From assembly GCA_010909725.1 (NCBI GenBank), contig JAACMV010000003.1:620001-684000 (forward strand): a stretch of 64,000 bases of DNA, written 5' to 3'. Positions 29,584 through 41,070 of this stretch are shown one piece after another. The translations under genes and the position numbers were made by a program. Position 1 is the stretch's first letter, and every line of letters begins with the position of its first letter. The notes below the pieces were generated by a model, which saw nothing but the letters and a program-made list of their open reading frames with translations, did no database searches and was not told the origin of the DNA. The stretch is from Picochlorum sp. 'celeri'. Taxonomy: Eukaryota; Chlorophyta; Trebouxiophyceae.

Positions 29584-30177
29584 TCATCCGTAATAATATT
29601 GCCACCACTCGTCATAGGAAGAAAATTCTGGCTTGGGTGGTGAAGGTGGTGGTGGTGGAGGAGGAGAAGAACGTCGGGGTGGAGGAGGAGGAGGAGGAGA
29701 TCTACGCCGTGGTGGTGGAGGAGATCTCCTTTCATCGGGGCATGTCGTGTAGCTCCACGTGATTTTCTTCTTATCCCAAGAATACCCAGTAATAGCTTTC
29801 AACGCAGTCGTAGAAAAGTCTACATTGCCTTCTTTGCATGCCCAGCTGGGACAAAGGTCAACAATCTTTGCATACACAGTCTTGATGCGATGGCCCCTGG
29901 TTGTATGGCCTTTGACACCACGCACAGCAATACATTTACCACAAATACCCTTTCTTGATCCCATCTTCTTCCAATCTTTCTCATTCATCGCAGCGTAATA
30001 GATCTGCCATTGTTTAGGAAGCTTCTTTCTGTTAAACTGGCACGCATTCTTCCCAGTCTTGTCCATCTTGAAAGGCCCCGAATAGGCTGTTCCCATACCT
30101 CGATGCGTCTTTCTCTTCGCCTCAACATTCAGTATAAAGGCTAAAATTCCAATAATCAATGCTATGAAGAATCGCAT
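29584..30177 (-). CDS. Secreted DPBB (expansin/barwin-like) protein with polyproline tail
   Basis: The 197-residue frame starts with a signal peptide (MRFFIALIIGILAFILNVEA). The double-psi beta-barrel-like domain runs from about 27 to 150: GMGTAYSGPF, NACQFNRKKLP, GICGKCIAVRGVKG, VYAKIVDLCPSWACKEG and VDFSTTALKAITG. This follows the Cys and Asp pattern of expansin/RlpA/barwin folds. After the domain comes a wall-protein linker of SPPPP and SPPPPPPP blocks, ending in an aromatic tail (DEWWQYYYG). Such linkers are hydroxylated and glycosylated in volvocine pherophorins and in extensins. The protein is expected outside the cell, loosening or binding wall polysaccharide. It converges on the kinase gene with 75 bp between stops. 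Confidence 0.85.
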   Translation of the reverse strand: MRFFIALIIGILAFILNVEAKRKTHRGMGTAYSGPFKMDKTGKNACQFNRKKLPKQWQIYYAAMNEKDWKKMGSRKGICGKCIAVRGVKGHTTRGHRIKTVYAKIVDLCPSWACKEGNVDFSTTALKAITGYSWDKKKITWSYTTCPDERRSPPPPRRRSPPPPPPPRRSSPPPPPPPSPPKPEFSSYDEWWQYYYG

Positions 30178-30725
30178 CCTGCCGTTCCCGACGAATCGAC
30201 GAAAATCGAGTTTAAAGCGTTGCTGCAGCCGAGTCCACAGTCAGTCGGCGAGTTTACCCACACACAAACAATCTCCCTCGATTCTGTTTGGGAAACAAAA
30301 AAGAAAGAATATTTGCACAAATCGTTCAAAGGACGCTCGTGTACCAACAACAATCCTGCATGATATTGTTGTAGAGAGACATGCCTGCAAGACTTGTCAG
30401 TCGGTCAGACATGGTGTCAGACCTGGTCAGACCTGGTCAAACCCTTGTGAGCACACACATGCTTGTTGGTCTATTCCATTATTCAATATCCGCCTCGATA
30501 CTCAATACGTTAAACATGTATTCTAAAGATGCAGTGCCTGCAGCATAGCTCCCATGCACTCTCTGATGAGTATTCCCATGTGTGAGCACTTGCGATGACG
30601 TGATGTGGGTCAGCCCCGCCCTGACCATGAACCAGGGCTGAAACCATCCAAACACAGACAAACTACCGTAGATGAAATAACTGCAAAACATACATTTCCA
30701 TCATTTAAATATATAGTTAAAAACG
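30178..30725. other. Divergent promoter region
   Basis: Between the DPBB gene (minus) and the ILR1-like gene (plus). Contains a short direct repeat of GGTCAGACCTGGTCA-type sequence near 30410-30440. No gene is supported. Confidence 0.5.
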
Positions 30726-32137
30726 ATGGCATTGCAAAGGCTGAGAACGAGACTGCTCCTGGTGAGCACCGTGGCATACTGTTGTTTGGCCACTGTTTCG
30801 AACAGTACACCAGACTTGGTACATTCGGCTGCTGCTATAGAAGATTGGATTATAAATATTCGACGAGAGTTGCATATGTATCCAGAACTCATGTTCCAGG
30901 TGCGTGGCCTTTCTTTCTTGCCATTTTTTGAACTACATGGGACATGTTTTACAACGACCTCTTCCTCGACCAATCCAATACATACCTTGTGCAGGAAGAA
31001 AAGACGAGTGCGAAGATTCGGTCGATATTGGATTCTCTCAAGATATCCTACCAGTACCCGGTGGCAAAGACTGGTATTGTAGCAACTATTGGGTCTGGTG
31101 CGCCAGTGGTTGCTTTACGGAGTGATATCGATGCTCTTCCGATTCTAGAGGAAACTGGGTTTGAATTTAGTTCCAAGTCAGCGGGAGTCATGCATGCGTG
31201 TGGGCATGATGCACATATGAGTATGTTGTTGGGTGCTGCTAGGATGCTCAAAGAGAGGGAGTCAAGTCTTCAAGGGACTGTCAAGTTATTGTTTCAGCCT
31301 GCTGAGGAGGGTGGGGCTGGTGGAGATGTGATGGTGAAAGAAGGGGCCTTGGAGGGGGTTGACGCTGCGTTTGGATTGCATGTGTGGCCGACATTACCAA
31401 CGGGTGTGGTTGGCACACGCCCTGGCACAATCATGGCAGGGTCATTGGTATTTAAAGCTACCTTTGCCGGTGCGGGTGGGCATGCGGCAATGCCACATTT
31501 GACTAGAGATCCTGTGGTTGCTGCTTCGTCGACGGTGGTGAGTTTGCAATCTTTGGTGGGGAGGAATGTATCTCCATTCTCTTCTGCTGTTGTGAGTGTC
31601 ACACGGGTCTGGACAGAGGAGGAAGGGTCCATTGGAGCCTGGAATGTGATTCCTCATGTCGCTCATATCGGTGGTACGGTACGAGCTACAACGGATGAAG
31701 ATATGACGTATTTGAAAGCGCGTATAGAAGAGATTGTTGACAGTCAGGCAAAAGCAATGGGGTGTGAAGGATCAGTTGATTGGATGCTTGATCATCATCC
31801 ATACTATCCTCCAGTTGTTAATGACAAGGACGCAGCGTCATTTGTTTCTTCAGTGGCATCCAAAGTATTTGGAGCAGATATGGTGGATCCAAACGTAGAA
31901 GCAACCATGGCAGGAGAAGACTTTGCATTTATAGCCCGCAAGGTTCAGTCAGCATTTACATTCCTAGGAATTCGAAATGAAACTGCGGGGTCAGTTCATG
32001 GATTACACACCTCAAAGTTTACCATGGATGAATCAGCCTTGAAAAAAGGCGCTGCATTACATGCCATCCTCGCAACGGAATTCTTACGCAACAAGGGTCT
32101 AGGATTGTCCACAGGTGGCAGACGAGATGAACTTTGA
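30726..32137 (+). CDS. M20 amidohydrolase, ILR1/IAA-amino-acid-hydrolase-like, with RDEL terminus
   Basis: Exons 30726-30899 and 30995-32137 (95-bp phase-0 intron) encode 438 residues. A signal peptide (RLLLVSTVAYCCLATVS) precedes IRRELHMYPELMFQ, the His/Glu lead of M20D peptidases. Metal-site motifs follow: VALRSDIDALPI, MHACGHDAHMSMLLGAA, LLFQPAEEGGAGG, LHVWP and, near the end, MAGEDFAF and GLHTSKFTMDE. The last residues are GGRRDEL, matching an ER-retrieval signal like those of plant ILR1/ILL enzymes. Land-plant relatives release auxin from amino-acid conjugates; in an alga the substrate could be another N-acyl amino acid, so the auxin role is not assumed. Confidence 0.9.
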
Positions 32138-32189
32138 TGTATATCTCTTCTTCTTCATTGTGAAAGAATAGGAATCATCGACCCCAGTA

Positions 32190-32897
32190 TTACTCCACTT
32201 CCTTGAGATAATCACCCACTTCTTCTGCAGTCAGTACTTTAAACACGCCGTCAGATCCCACAATACCCACCTCCACATTATCTCCTGCCATTTCACCCTC
32301 AAACCCTTCCTTCAATGTCAACAGGGCAGTATGAATAGCATCCTCCAACTCCATCTCCTCATTATACCTCTTTTCCAGGAATGCCTTCGCATTCACCATA
32401 TTCTTCCCAATGGCAGACGCCTTCCACGCAAAATACGACCCACTCGGATCCACCTGATACAGCTGAGGCCCATTCTCATCGTACCCAGCCATCATGAGTG
32501 ACACCCCAAAAGGCCTCACCCCTCCAGACTGCGTGAATTCTTGCATCACCGTCGCCGTCTCTCGCACCAACTGAGCAACAGATATCTGCTCATTGTATTG
32601 CCGATAATATACCTGGCCAGATTTGCGAGCCTTGCGAACTAAAACCCGAGAGTCTGGACCCATACCACTGTACGTCATCCCAATATTCGGTGTCACCAGC
32701 GATATCTTACGGACAGTACTCTCATCTACTAAAACAGAAGGAAGCTTCTTTTCTGTGGCCAGAACAACCCCATTCGATGCTTTAATCCCAAGAGAAGTCG
32801 CTCCCGAATTCACAGCATTCAACGCATATTCAATCTGCACCAGTTTCCCACTTGGACTAAATGTTGTCAAACTAAATGAATACTGTGATTCACCCAT
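32190..32897 (-). CDS. PAB1: 20S proteasome subunit alpha type-2
   Basis: The 235-residue frame begins [19 protein letters not shown], the N-terminal gate and H0 helix typical of alpha2, followed by [19 protein letters not shown]. The rest, including [16 protein letters not shown] and [13 protein letters not shown], covers the full Ntn-hydrolase-fold alpha subunit without catalytic Thr. It forms the outer ring of the 20S core. The open frame extends 37 codons upstream, but the family start and length favour 32897. It lies 116 bp downstream of the MLH3 stop on the same strand. Confidence 0.96.
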   Translation of the reverse strand: MGESQYSFSLTTFSPSGKLVQIEYALNAVNSGATSLGIKASNGVVLATEKKLPSVLVDESTVRKISLVTPNIGMTYSGMGPDSRVLVRKARKSGQVYYRQYNEQISVAQLVRETATVMQEFTQSGGVRPFGVSLMMAGYDENGPQLYQVDPSGSYFAWKASAIGKNMVNAKAFLEKRYNEEMELEDAIHTALLTLKEGFEGEMAGDNVEVGIVGSDGVFKVLTAEEVGDYLKEVE

Positions 32898-33013
32898 TGC
32901 TATGTATACACTGCTAGTAGTACTGAGAAGAGAAGAAAACCGTGTGATCACAGACACAGTCGATGCGTGTTTGTAACTATCAGATTCCTTATTAGATTTC
33001 CGTATCAATATTA

Positions 33014-35071
33014 TTAATAATTATTATTGTTCTGAAGAGACGATAGGATGTTTGACTTGATGGACTCGATCCCTCGTCTTTTGGATGGAGATTGAACTAC
33101 CAAGGATGGGACATGGATCAACGACGTTAGTGTCGGTCTTCCATGAGCGCATTCATAGTACTGCATGGTGGATGACAGAGAACGTACTAGTGCTCGGGCT
33201 TGGTCCATGGTAAGGGCATCTCCAAACATGATTGCTCCTCTGCATGCAATGGAGGCAAGGACTCGGTAACACCCTTGGGGTGCAACTCTGCATGCAGAGG
33301 TCTCGACAAGCTGATGAATGTATAGCTTCAAATCAGCTCCTGAGAGTGCCTTGTGATATATAAGTGGTACATGCGTGACCAAGATGCTCTTTGTTGATGG
33401 GCACCAGGGTTCCCATCTCCATCCCCATGCATTCGCATGAGTCTTGTACAGGTCAAAGAGCTCAACTTCATCCTGACCGACGTATACGTGGAGATTCTCT
33501 GGGCATTTCCAAGACTGTACAAACTCTGGGTTCGGATGTCCATCTTCCAGGAATACCTGTGATTGGAGAACTTCCAATCGCACGCGTTCATCTGCTGCAT
33601 GCTGGTCAACCAGACCCAGGTTTCCAGATGCAGATTTGAATGCAATAAACTTTCGATCAATCTGACCAATGATGGTACAATCGATGATATCTTCCCTCTG
33701 TAATTGATCCTGTCTGAGGCGCCGGAAACTTCGTTCTTCATGGCGGGCTACCGTGGATACTGGGAGGGAAAATGATGAGTGTGGATCAGTGTGTGGAATG
33801 AGAACCGGGTTCTTCCATCCAGATATCAGCTCGTCAACGACATGCTTATTCTGAGATGACGATCGCCGCCGCTTTGGAAGTTGCGATAGATAATTTCTGC
33901 TACCATGAGAATGATCATCCATCATAGGAGTCGCCATGTCATTGGTCGTGATACTCTGATTGACATCATGGTATAATCCACGGTGAATCCCTCCTCTGTA
34001 TCTATACTGGTCTAATTTCAATACCATATCATTACCACTATCGTGTGGTCGCTTCACACTATTCGTCATACGTTGTTCATTCTTTTTCTTCTCTTTTGGT
34101 GGAGTTTCATTCGCAAAACTTTCCAACACATGGATGAGGCGTCCACTCAATGACTGCCTCCATGCATGAAGAAAACAGGCCTCTACAGACTCCATGATAT
34201 CATCCCATACAGGCATCTGGCCTGTTCTTCTCGCATCCATATTTTCAGCTTGTATACATAAAATATACATGGCATGCGCATGCAATGATTTCTTCACACG
34301 CAATACCTCCCCTCTTGGGGGCAACAACTTTACATTATCCTGATACACATGCATGTACAATGCATCAATCCTATCTTGGACCTCAGCATTGTCCACCAAC
34401 ATAGAATGCACATACAGTCTCTGCCTCCCTCGCGTCGCATATCCTACTGGTGGCAAGACTGCATATCCAGAAAACACCCAACCATGCCCATGCCCACCCA
34501 AAGGCACCACCAATTCTGGATCAACATGCCCAAAAAATTCTGCCGCCTTGACATCAAACGGTTTCCCTCGGACACTCTTATACACAAACCGCTTTGATTG
34601 TTTACAGTACACTGTAAAAGTGACATGCTGCGAGATCAACGCAATATTCTCTATGCGCCTCCGACAATCATACACCATCTGTGCCCTACTGCTCGTCTGA
34701 CCACCAGTCTCACTGTGCCAATCCTTGACCACCAATCGAGTCCCCTGCCTCCCATTCATAGAAGACTTCACATCAATCAACCGACATCCTCTATCATACA
34801 CCGCTGATACTGTTGTAAAACTCCCTTGCTCCCTACTTTCCACTCGCATAATCCCAGCACATGAACTGATTCGCTCCAACACGGGTATTCGACAATCCCC
34901 ACCTGCTGTCCCCACAGAACTCATAAGACGTTTACTCAAACCCAACCCACCAGTCTCCCGCACAGCAAAGCCCGAGGTCCCGTGAATCTCGACATGAATC
35001 TCCCTCGCATGAGAAAACTCAACACTCGCTCGAACCCAACTCTCCACACACTCTGGCATAGACCCAGTCAT
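33014..35071 (-). CDS. MLH3: MutL homologue MLH3, short, with a degenerate N-terminal ATPase
   Basis: The 685-residue intronless frame ends with an intact MutL endonuclease domain: [17 protein letters not shown] (metal motif DQHAx2Ex4E), [13 protein letters not shown] and [11 protein letters not shown]. That combination identifies MLH3, partner of MLH1 in mismatch repair and meiotic crossovers. The N-terminal region still aligns in outline with the GHKL ATPase and transducer domains ([19 protein letters not shown]; later [11 protein letters not shown] and [10 protein letters not shown]). The hallmark motifs are gone: the N-box Glu/Asn pair, the DNGxG box (ETGGLG here) and GFRGEAL (IPVLERISS here). 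Land-plant MLH3 is much longer, so the linker is also shortened. No upstream exon restoring these motifs was found, since the frame begins MTGSMPE directly after an AT-rich spacer. Confidence 0.85.
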   Translation of the reverse strand: MTGSMPECVESWVRASVEFSHAREIHVEIHGTSGFAVRETGGLGLSKRLMSSVGTAGGDCRIPVLERISSCAGIMRVESREQGSFTTVSAVYDRGCRLIDVKSSMNGRQGTRLVVKDWHSETGGQTSSRAQMVYDCRRRIENIALISQHVTFTVYCKQSKRFVYKSVRGKPFDVKAAEFFGHVDPELVVPLGGHGHGWVFSGYAVLPPVGYATRGRQRLYVHSMLVDNAEVQDRIDALYMHVYQDNVKLLPPRGEVLRVKKSLHAHAMYILCIQAENMDARRTGQMPVWDDIMESVEACFLHAWRQSLSGRLIHVLESFANETPPKEKKKNEQRMTNSVKRPHDSGNDMVLKLDQYRYRGGIHRGLYHDVNQSITTNDMATPMMDDHSHGSRNYLSQLPKRRRSSSQNKHVVDELISGWKNPVLIPHTDPHSSFSLPVSTVARHEERSFRRLRQDQLQREDIIDCTIIGQIDRKFIAFKSASGNLGLVDQHAADERVRLEVLQSQVFLEDGHPNPEFVQSWKCPENLHVYVGQDEVELFDLYKTHANAWGWRWEPWCPSTKSILVTHVPLIYHKALSGADLKLYIHQLVETSACRVAPQGCYRVLASIACRGAIMFGDALTMDQARALVRSLSSTMQYYECAHGRPTLTSLIHVPSLVVQSPSKRRGIESIKSNILSSLQNNNNY

Positions 35072-35414
35072 TGCAATTTTTTATTCAGTATTCGGATAAT
35101 TCATTCATTTCTGGAATGATACTATTGGTGCACCCACATCTGCAAGAGATTAATCAATTCACTAATAATTATTCAAACCCATGAATTGAATTGAATTTTG
35201 TTTTTCTCTTTCAAGAGTAGAAGGAGATTACCGTCTCGGCTCTTTTAAATCTCTCATGAAAATGTATTGCATACTGAAGTAAAGGAATACGACGCATTTC
35301 CCATAGATGTGGAGTCAGAAAAAATCCTTCATATTGTACCATTTTACGGAATAATAATCAAATCCTTACAAAACAGCAAGAAAAAAGACACAGTATTAAT
35401 TTAAAAGTTACATC
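35072..35414. other. Divergent promoter region
   Basis: AT-rich interval between MLH3 (minus) and the SNF5-like gene (plus). I see no coding frame and no lost MLH3 N-terminal exon in it. Confidence 0.55.
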
Positions 35415-36175
35415 ATGATGGATTCAGCGGATGATTGGAAGAAACGGCCGATGATGGCCCCAATCACAGTCCGTTTGCAACCAGGTCTTCATGCGCAAGA
35501 GATTCATATTATGCATCCATTGAACGCAGAGATATCCTCAGAGAAAGACAGAGAAGAATTTGTTGAAAGAGAAGCAGCAGAGTTGGCGAAGCAGACGAAT
35601 GGAGATGCGTACGTGTACCTGTTTTTTCTTTCTTCCAACACATTCATCTCTGTTCCATGTCATGTGAATGTTGTTGACAGTCATAGAGTATGTGCAGCGC
35701 ATTCATCAAGGCGCAGTTAGAGCAGGCGAATAGATTATTTCACGATGCTGAAGGAAGGCGTTTGGATCCAGAAGTGGTTGTATTGACGATTGTTGCTCCA
35801 ATTGTAGCAAGAAAGAACCAGGACACTGATGAAGAATACATGCTATTGCATCGGTGCTACTGGGACATCCACACGCCTCATGCTATGGTGGATGTGTACT
35901 GCGGCGATATTGTGAATGATATGGGGTTTGATAGCTCGACTGCTCAACTGCTAAGTATGTGTATGAAGTCAGAAATAGATGCCATCAGACAACAGTCTGT
36001 CACAGCTCCAAAAGACACGCGAGGTGATACGCGAGATATTCTTGTGAATACAAAGACAAAGATGGTGTTTCCCATGGTGATCAAGGGTGGGCGAGATGTG
36101 GCCGAGAGACTGAAAGAGTCGTTGAAAGATGTACCATTTGGTGAAGAAGAGTGCCTCATGGATGTACAAGCTTGA
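35415..36175 (+). CDS. Divergent SNF5/SMARCB1 (BSH)-like protein
   Basis: Exons 35415-35608 and 35689-36175 encode 226 residues if the 80-bp intron uses donor GC|GTACGT and acceptor ATAGAG. An acceptor 8 bp upstream (GACAG) would bring in a stop. Two repeats of the SNF5 type can be made out. The first runs from APITVRLQPGLHAQEI to AFIKAQLEQ. The second runs from VVVLTIVAPIVARK through LHRCYWDIHTPHAMVDVYC to MCMKSEIDAIRQQ, corresponding to the W-D-...-F/Y-A-x-x-L...I-R-x-Q pattern. SNF5 proteins are core subunits of SWI/SNF chromatin remodellers. The similarity is weak and judged by eye; an unrelated conserved protein is possible. Confidence 0.45.
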
Positions 36176-36265
36176 GGCCGTGTCACAGATGGATTCACTG
36201 TATTTATTCATAGAAGAATTGATTATTTAACCCAACAGTATTGTACATACTCTATTAATAAGGGC

Positions 36266-37035
36266 ATGGTCAAGTTAACAGCCGTGGCCATTCTCAAATT
36301 CAATGGGCCTGAGAATGAGCCATATCTTCTGTCCTTTGTGGCTGATTTGGCATCCTTTGGGTATTTTCAGAGGAGTTCTGTAAAGGAATTTCTCATGTTT
36401 GTGTCTCGGACGGTGTCAAGGAAAACGGCCGTGGGTCAACGACAAACTGTGCAGCAGGATGAATACTTTTGTCACGCGTATAATAGGGATGGATTGGTTG
36501 GAATAGCATTTGCCGATAAAGAGTATCCTGTTCGGGCGGGATTTTCAGTGGTGAATAAAATACTGGATGATTTTGAAGGGAAGCAGGGCGACAGTTGGAG
36601 GGGGGCCACTGCTGATACGTTTACACAGGAAAATCCAGATTTGGAGGCATCGCTGCAGAAATACCAGGTGAGTGGCATCTTGTATCTTGTACTCGTCTCT
36701 TCATGGGGATGGATGGATTGCTGTGATGATGATGATGATTATCATGATGATGTAGGATCCTGTGCAAGCTGATAAGCTGACAAAGATTCAGCAGGATTTA
36801 GATGAGACAAAGATTATTCTTCACAAGACGATTGAGAGTGTTTTGGATAGAGGTGAAAAGCTGGATCAGGTACGGTGATGAAGACAGCCACTATGGATGT
36901 TATATATACAAGGCAAGAGACTGATAGTGATCCTTTGTATTGCAGTTGGTGGACAAGAGTAATGATTTATCTCTGGCGAGTCAAATGTTTTACAAACAGG
37001 CGCGGAAAACGAATTCTTGCTGCAATTTTATGTGA
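36266..37035 (+). CDS. YKT6: R-SNARE YKT6
   Basis: Exons 36266-36667, 36756-36869 and 36946-37035 (introns of 88 and 76 bp, both phase 0) encode 201 residues, the usual YKT6 length. An N-terminal longin domain (VAILKFNG to LQKYQ) is followed by the R-SNARE helix, with the zero-layer Arg in VLDRGEKLD. The C-terminus is CCNFM: a CAAX box for prenylation preceded by a second Cys for palmitoylation, as in yeast Ykt6. It has no transmembrane helix and cycles between cytosol and membranes in ER-Golgi, vacuolar and autophagic fusion. Its stop overlaps the 3' end of the opposite-strand BAHD gene by 8 bp. Confidence 0.95.
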
Positions 37036-38707
37036 GGAAAAAGGCACTTTGTTCTTCCTGTGCGCTTTGTGACAGTGAAGCAATCAGTGGGTCTTTGGTT
37101 ATGTTTTCAGAATACTGTCCGTGGGGAATTGTCATGTGACATATGTAGCCAGGAGATAGGGTCCTATTTTTATATGGTATTGGCTGTGTGATGTGTTGGA
37201 TGATGGACCACCAGTCAAATTTCGGGTTGCTGTCAACATGATGGAATATTGGGCCATTGCCATTGAATTGTATCTGCATGGATGTGACATTTTCGCTTTG
37301 TACATGTAATCTAGCAATCCATTTTTTATAACCGTCGTCAAACACACGTGCCTTATCCATGGGAAATGATGCCACGGCTGTGCAGGAGGCTAGTTTTTCG
37401 AGCCTGCTGTTGACTAGAAATGAAGCCAGGACAGCATGCTTTGGCAGTGCTGACATGATGCACTGCTGCTCCAAGGCCTCTTGTATCCTTTTCACCGGTT
37501 CTCTTTTGAATTCATTGATGGTCTTCCTCAAAGTGAGCGCATTTATCAGAAGACTGCGGATGATTATATCTGTAGAGTCGATATCTGATGATGCCAACTT
37601 GAGAAATTCTCCTCCTTCAATCTGTAGAATATGGCTTGAATTGCCTATGATGTCATTTGGCACTTGAGTGTCTTCTGATAGTCTAGATAGCTCAATGTTT
37701 GTTGTGAAGGTATCATGATGGTCTGGAATCAGTCTGTTTTTGCGGACACTGGCAATCAGGCTTATCAGAATGGCTTGGACAATATCTAGTTTGCTGGGTT
37801 GCATGTTGAGATTGCATGCAAGATCTGACACCTTTTGCTGCAATCTCTTGATCACTGTGCTGGATACATATAGATACTTTGAGACAAAAGTTTGCTTTGA
37901 ATAATATCTCAGCGCTCCTGGAATAGCTATGAGTTTTGATGCATCCAGTTTCAAGACATCAAGAGCTGTCTGCAAACCCCTGGGTTGATGATGACGTGCT
38001 CCCGTATGATTCTTGGCAAACCAAGCGTCGTATTGTGATAGCATGCTGGATTTATTGCTATTATTTAGTTGCAGCGCGTGATATATTGAAGACAGTTTCT
38101 CCAATATACGAACAGCTCTTCCCGCATCAGCTAGCACATGGGCAATGTGCATGGTTAGTACTGAGCCATCAGTAAAGGTCACGAGGTCAAACTTGATCAG
38201 ATCATGATCAAGGTTAATCATTTGATCTCTGTGAATGTAATTACTCTCTTCAAACAATTGTGTCGGACAGGACTCACTCCATAGCATATCCATGGAGGTT
38301 TGCATGGACATGGCTCTGGTCTTTGAACTGAGTGCAAGGTTGTACTTCTCATGGCGAGGCTCAATCACACAACTAGGATGCTTCCACCCAAAAGATGTCG
38401 ACTTCAGTCTCTTTGATAGGATGGGAAGCTCAGATTTTAACACGTGTAGCGAGTGCCTGAGCAATGTTGGGCAAATACATGTCTCTTTGTAAAACAGGGA
38501 GACACTGAACGCCATATCTGCACACAATAACGACGCTGGAGAGGGCTGCTGAGTTTTGAGGTGCTCTTGAGATGAAGTTGAATACGTGACTCCATTCCAA
38601 TAATCCTGCAGGACTGTTGTCAACCCCTGTTGTACCTTGTTCTGGTGTGGAACTGACCATCTCTCAGGACATTGAAGTCTCACAGTTTCTCGTATCACTC
38701 GAAGCAT
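37028..38707 (-). CDS. BAHD-like HxxxD acyltransferase
   Basis: The 559-residue intronless frame contains the catalytic motif HVLADA in the context [16 protein letters not shown], the position of HxxxDG in BAHD/HCT-type transferases. A later stretch ([13 protein letters not shown]) sits where DFGWG normally lies but that motif is not conserved. Such enzymes move acyl groups from CoA to alcohols or amines; substrate is unknown and divergence from land-plant BAHDs is large. Other chloramphenicol-acetyltransferase-fold families (wax synthase-like, condensation-like) are alternatives. The start is the ATG at 38707. Confidence 0.7.
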   Translation of the reverse strand: MLRVIRETVRLQCPERWSVPHQNKVQQGLTTVLQDYWNGVTYSTSSQEHLKTQQPSPASLLCADMAFSVSLFYKETCICPTLLRHSLHVLKSELPILSKRLKSTSFGWKHPSCVIEPRHEKYNLALSSKTRAMSMQTSMDMLWSESCPTQLFEESNYIHRDQMINLDHDLIKFDLVTFTDGSVLTMHIAHVLADAGRAVRILEKLSSIYHALQLNNSNKSSMLSQYDAWFAKNHTGARHHQPRGLQTALDVLKLDASKLIAIPGALRYYSKQTFVSKYLYVSSTVIKRLQQKVSDLACNLNMQPSKLDIVQAILISLIASVRKNRLIPDHHDTFTTNIELSRLSEDTQVPNDIIGNSSHILQIEGGEFLKLASSDIDSTDIIIRSLLINALTLRKTINEFKREPVKRIQEALEQQCIMSALPKHAVLASFLVNSRLEKLASCTAVASFPMDKARVFDDGYKKWIARLHVQSENVTSMQIQFNGNGPIFHHVDSNPKFDWWSIIQHITQPIPYKNRTLSPGYICHMTIPHGQYSENITKDPLIASLSQSAQEEQSAFFLT

Positions 38708-38849
38708 TGTTCATCACCGTGTCAAGAAACATAAAAAAGTATCATGCAATAAATATTGACTCGATTACATCAAGATATTCGTGTATACCAATCTCTGAGA
38801 ATACATGTGACCGGAGAGTTGTCATACCATTGACCATGGAGACACTCAC

Positions 38850-40769
38850 TCACTCAATCGACATATGCTCAAGACTTTTGGAAAACTCAACATCTGTAGG
38901 CATTTTGGTCACTTCTCGAACGAGCATGGTGGCATATGTTGAAGATGGAAGGGAAAACCTCATGGACAGGGCCAGAAATTTGCTGCCCGTCTGCTCCTCT
39001 GGTATCTCATCAAACTCTGGAATGTCTTCGTCTATGCTGTCATATTTGTAAAATTTATGCTCAAGATCACTTGGAATATAGACAGCGTGTCTATACATGC
39101 CTGGAAATTCACTAAATTGAAATTGCTTTACGTCATGCACCTTCCCAGATTCATCATTGACTGCTGCCATGTACTTTTCATACAGTGATCCTGTCAAGTT
39201 CTGTGGATATCTGACAGAGGACCCAGGGAGAGGGAGAACAAGATCCTGTATGCTATACTTTCCACTATCAATATCATCCTGCGCGACAACTATTGGTTCC
39301 ATGCCATCAACTGATGGCGTTGCAACATCTTGCTCTCGTTTTCTCTTCCTCTTCAATTCACCTATCTGGTCTCGTGGTAGAACCAAATCACCCTCCACGA
39401 GTGTATCAATACCATACAATTCAATTCTTTCAGATAAAACGCTGTTCCACACGTACGCTTGGAAAGCATGAATGTACAGATTTCTTGAGGCCTTTGGTAA
39501 AGCTAACAACGCCTCTGGATAATGCTCTTCTGTATTCCCCTTCTTTTCCAAGACCTCCAAGACAGTCCTCTCTGCATGAAAAGACCGCGGAAGCCGCTTC
39601 AGAGCCTCATCTACATTACCGGTATTGATATAGGACATGAGCACCTCCCTAGCATCTGATCGGGTTTCAGAAGTAGGCCTCATCACACAGTCTAATGCTT
39701 CCTTCCATTTCCCTTGCAGAAGCAACTGGCCGGTATGGTGTGTCGGAGATTCTCCCGTACCAAACCTCTGCAGGCCGAAATAATTTATAAAGCCATTCGC
39801 TTTTGTACAGAGCACAGCTTTGCGAACGTGATCCTCAGTGGAGGAAATCCCTCTCAAAACAATCTCAAAAACATTTCCAGACAAATCACCAAGGCCCAAA
39901 GTCTGCGCACAGTATTCAAAATTTCCAAACTCCAGTTGAGGAGACAGCGCCTTGGTTACATTGACTAATCGGTCCGGATGGACTTGATATGCCGTGATCC
40001 ATTGTGATGTAATTGCCCGCTTGTCTTTTGACCCAGCCACAGACAACACTTTTGGTGAAATATACAGCATTCTAGATATCCTGTTCAATGCCGTCGCACA
40101 ATCCATATTTATTTTCTTCATCACGCATTTGACATATTTGTACTGCTTGCCTCCCGGCCACGGTTCCCGTGCTCGCCGAATTGGCTTGCCTGGATTGCCC
40201 TTGGCTTTGTTTGATCTCTTTTTCATGACGGTAATGGTGTGCTGATCGGGATTACTATCATCGTTTGCAGTCGTGTCGTATTTTGGATGATTTGCATGAG
40301 TCTCTATCGACGGAAGAAAGGGACAATTCCGAAACATGGTGTGGAATTTCCGCCGCTTGTCCTTGTCATCTGTGACCTTCAACACAACAGGTTGACATTC
40401 CTTCCTTGGATTCTCAACGAGCTGCTCCAAGAAATCCTGTAGATCCTTTCTACAAGATTCATATTCCGGAAACATACTCTTGTATTCCTCAACAATGGCA
40501 TCGACGCTGTTGTACGTTTTGTTGTCGTCCTCATGATATTGCCCTTTCGGAAGGTCCTGGTTCGTCAGAACAGCTGCCACACCGTTCAAATCCAATTCAG
40601 TCACACGAAAGTCAGAGAACCTGTGGGATGCAATTAAAATAATAAATGATGTATATAAGCCATTAAATACTTGTAAAAATCATCATCAGTACCTTCGGCG
40701 CAGAATTCCTGTGAATGCATGTGTTGAGGTTTTGTAATGACAAATGCCGACACTCTTTTCGGATTGCAT
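38850..40769 (-). CDS. PUS7: TruD-family tRNA/mRNA pseudouridine synthase PUS7
   Basis: Exons 40769-40693 and 40620-38850 (72-bp phase-2 intron) encode 615 residues. Splicing yields FTGILRRRFSDFRVTELDL, which matches the conserved N-terminal PUS7 segment and proves the first exon. The catalytic loop is SVAGSKDKRAITSQ with the essential Asp in KD. The TRUD insertion domain follows, with GFINYFGLQRFGTGE and YIHAFQAYVWNSVLSER. The enzyme isomerises uridine 13 and 35 in tRNAs and UNUAR sites in other RNAs, in nucleus and cytoplasm. A run of Lys/Arg (KRKRKRE) in an internal linker may be a nuclear signal. Confidence 0.94.
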
Positions 40770-41070
40770 GTTTATGACAGATTTACAGAAGAGAATATCA
40801 AAATAATCCGAGACATGATATCCTCAAGACATAGAATAATGATAATTGGTTGCTACAGAAGAGCCTCTCCTTGAAAGTGCCAATTGGTTACTGCCAGACT
40901 GACCCAGCACATTCGGGAGTTTATTTATTTTTCTCAGAAATAGAGTTCGCCGGAGATTGAACATCATGTCGATCGAAGTAATCGTGGTTTGATGTGCTGT
41001 CCATGTGATCTCAGAAGTATGTACTGGGAGATCTTTGAATCTCCATCTCTGGATACCATTGATCAATGGT
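40770..41070. other. Short spacer, possible alternative 3' exon
   Basis: Between PUS7 and the PAN/FnIII-like gene. A minus-strand frame remains open from 41126 to 40824, overlapping the end of the upstream gene in another frame. It could be an alternative last exon (a GT donor, AG|GTATATC, occurs near 41086) but it shows no domain. Confidence 0.35.

Noticed and set aside
35609..35688. Alternative SNF5-like splice with the acceptor at GACAG
   Set aside because: It brings an in-frame TAG right after the junction; the acceptor 8 bp later keeps the frame open.
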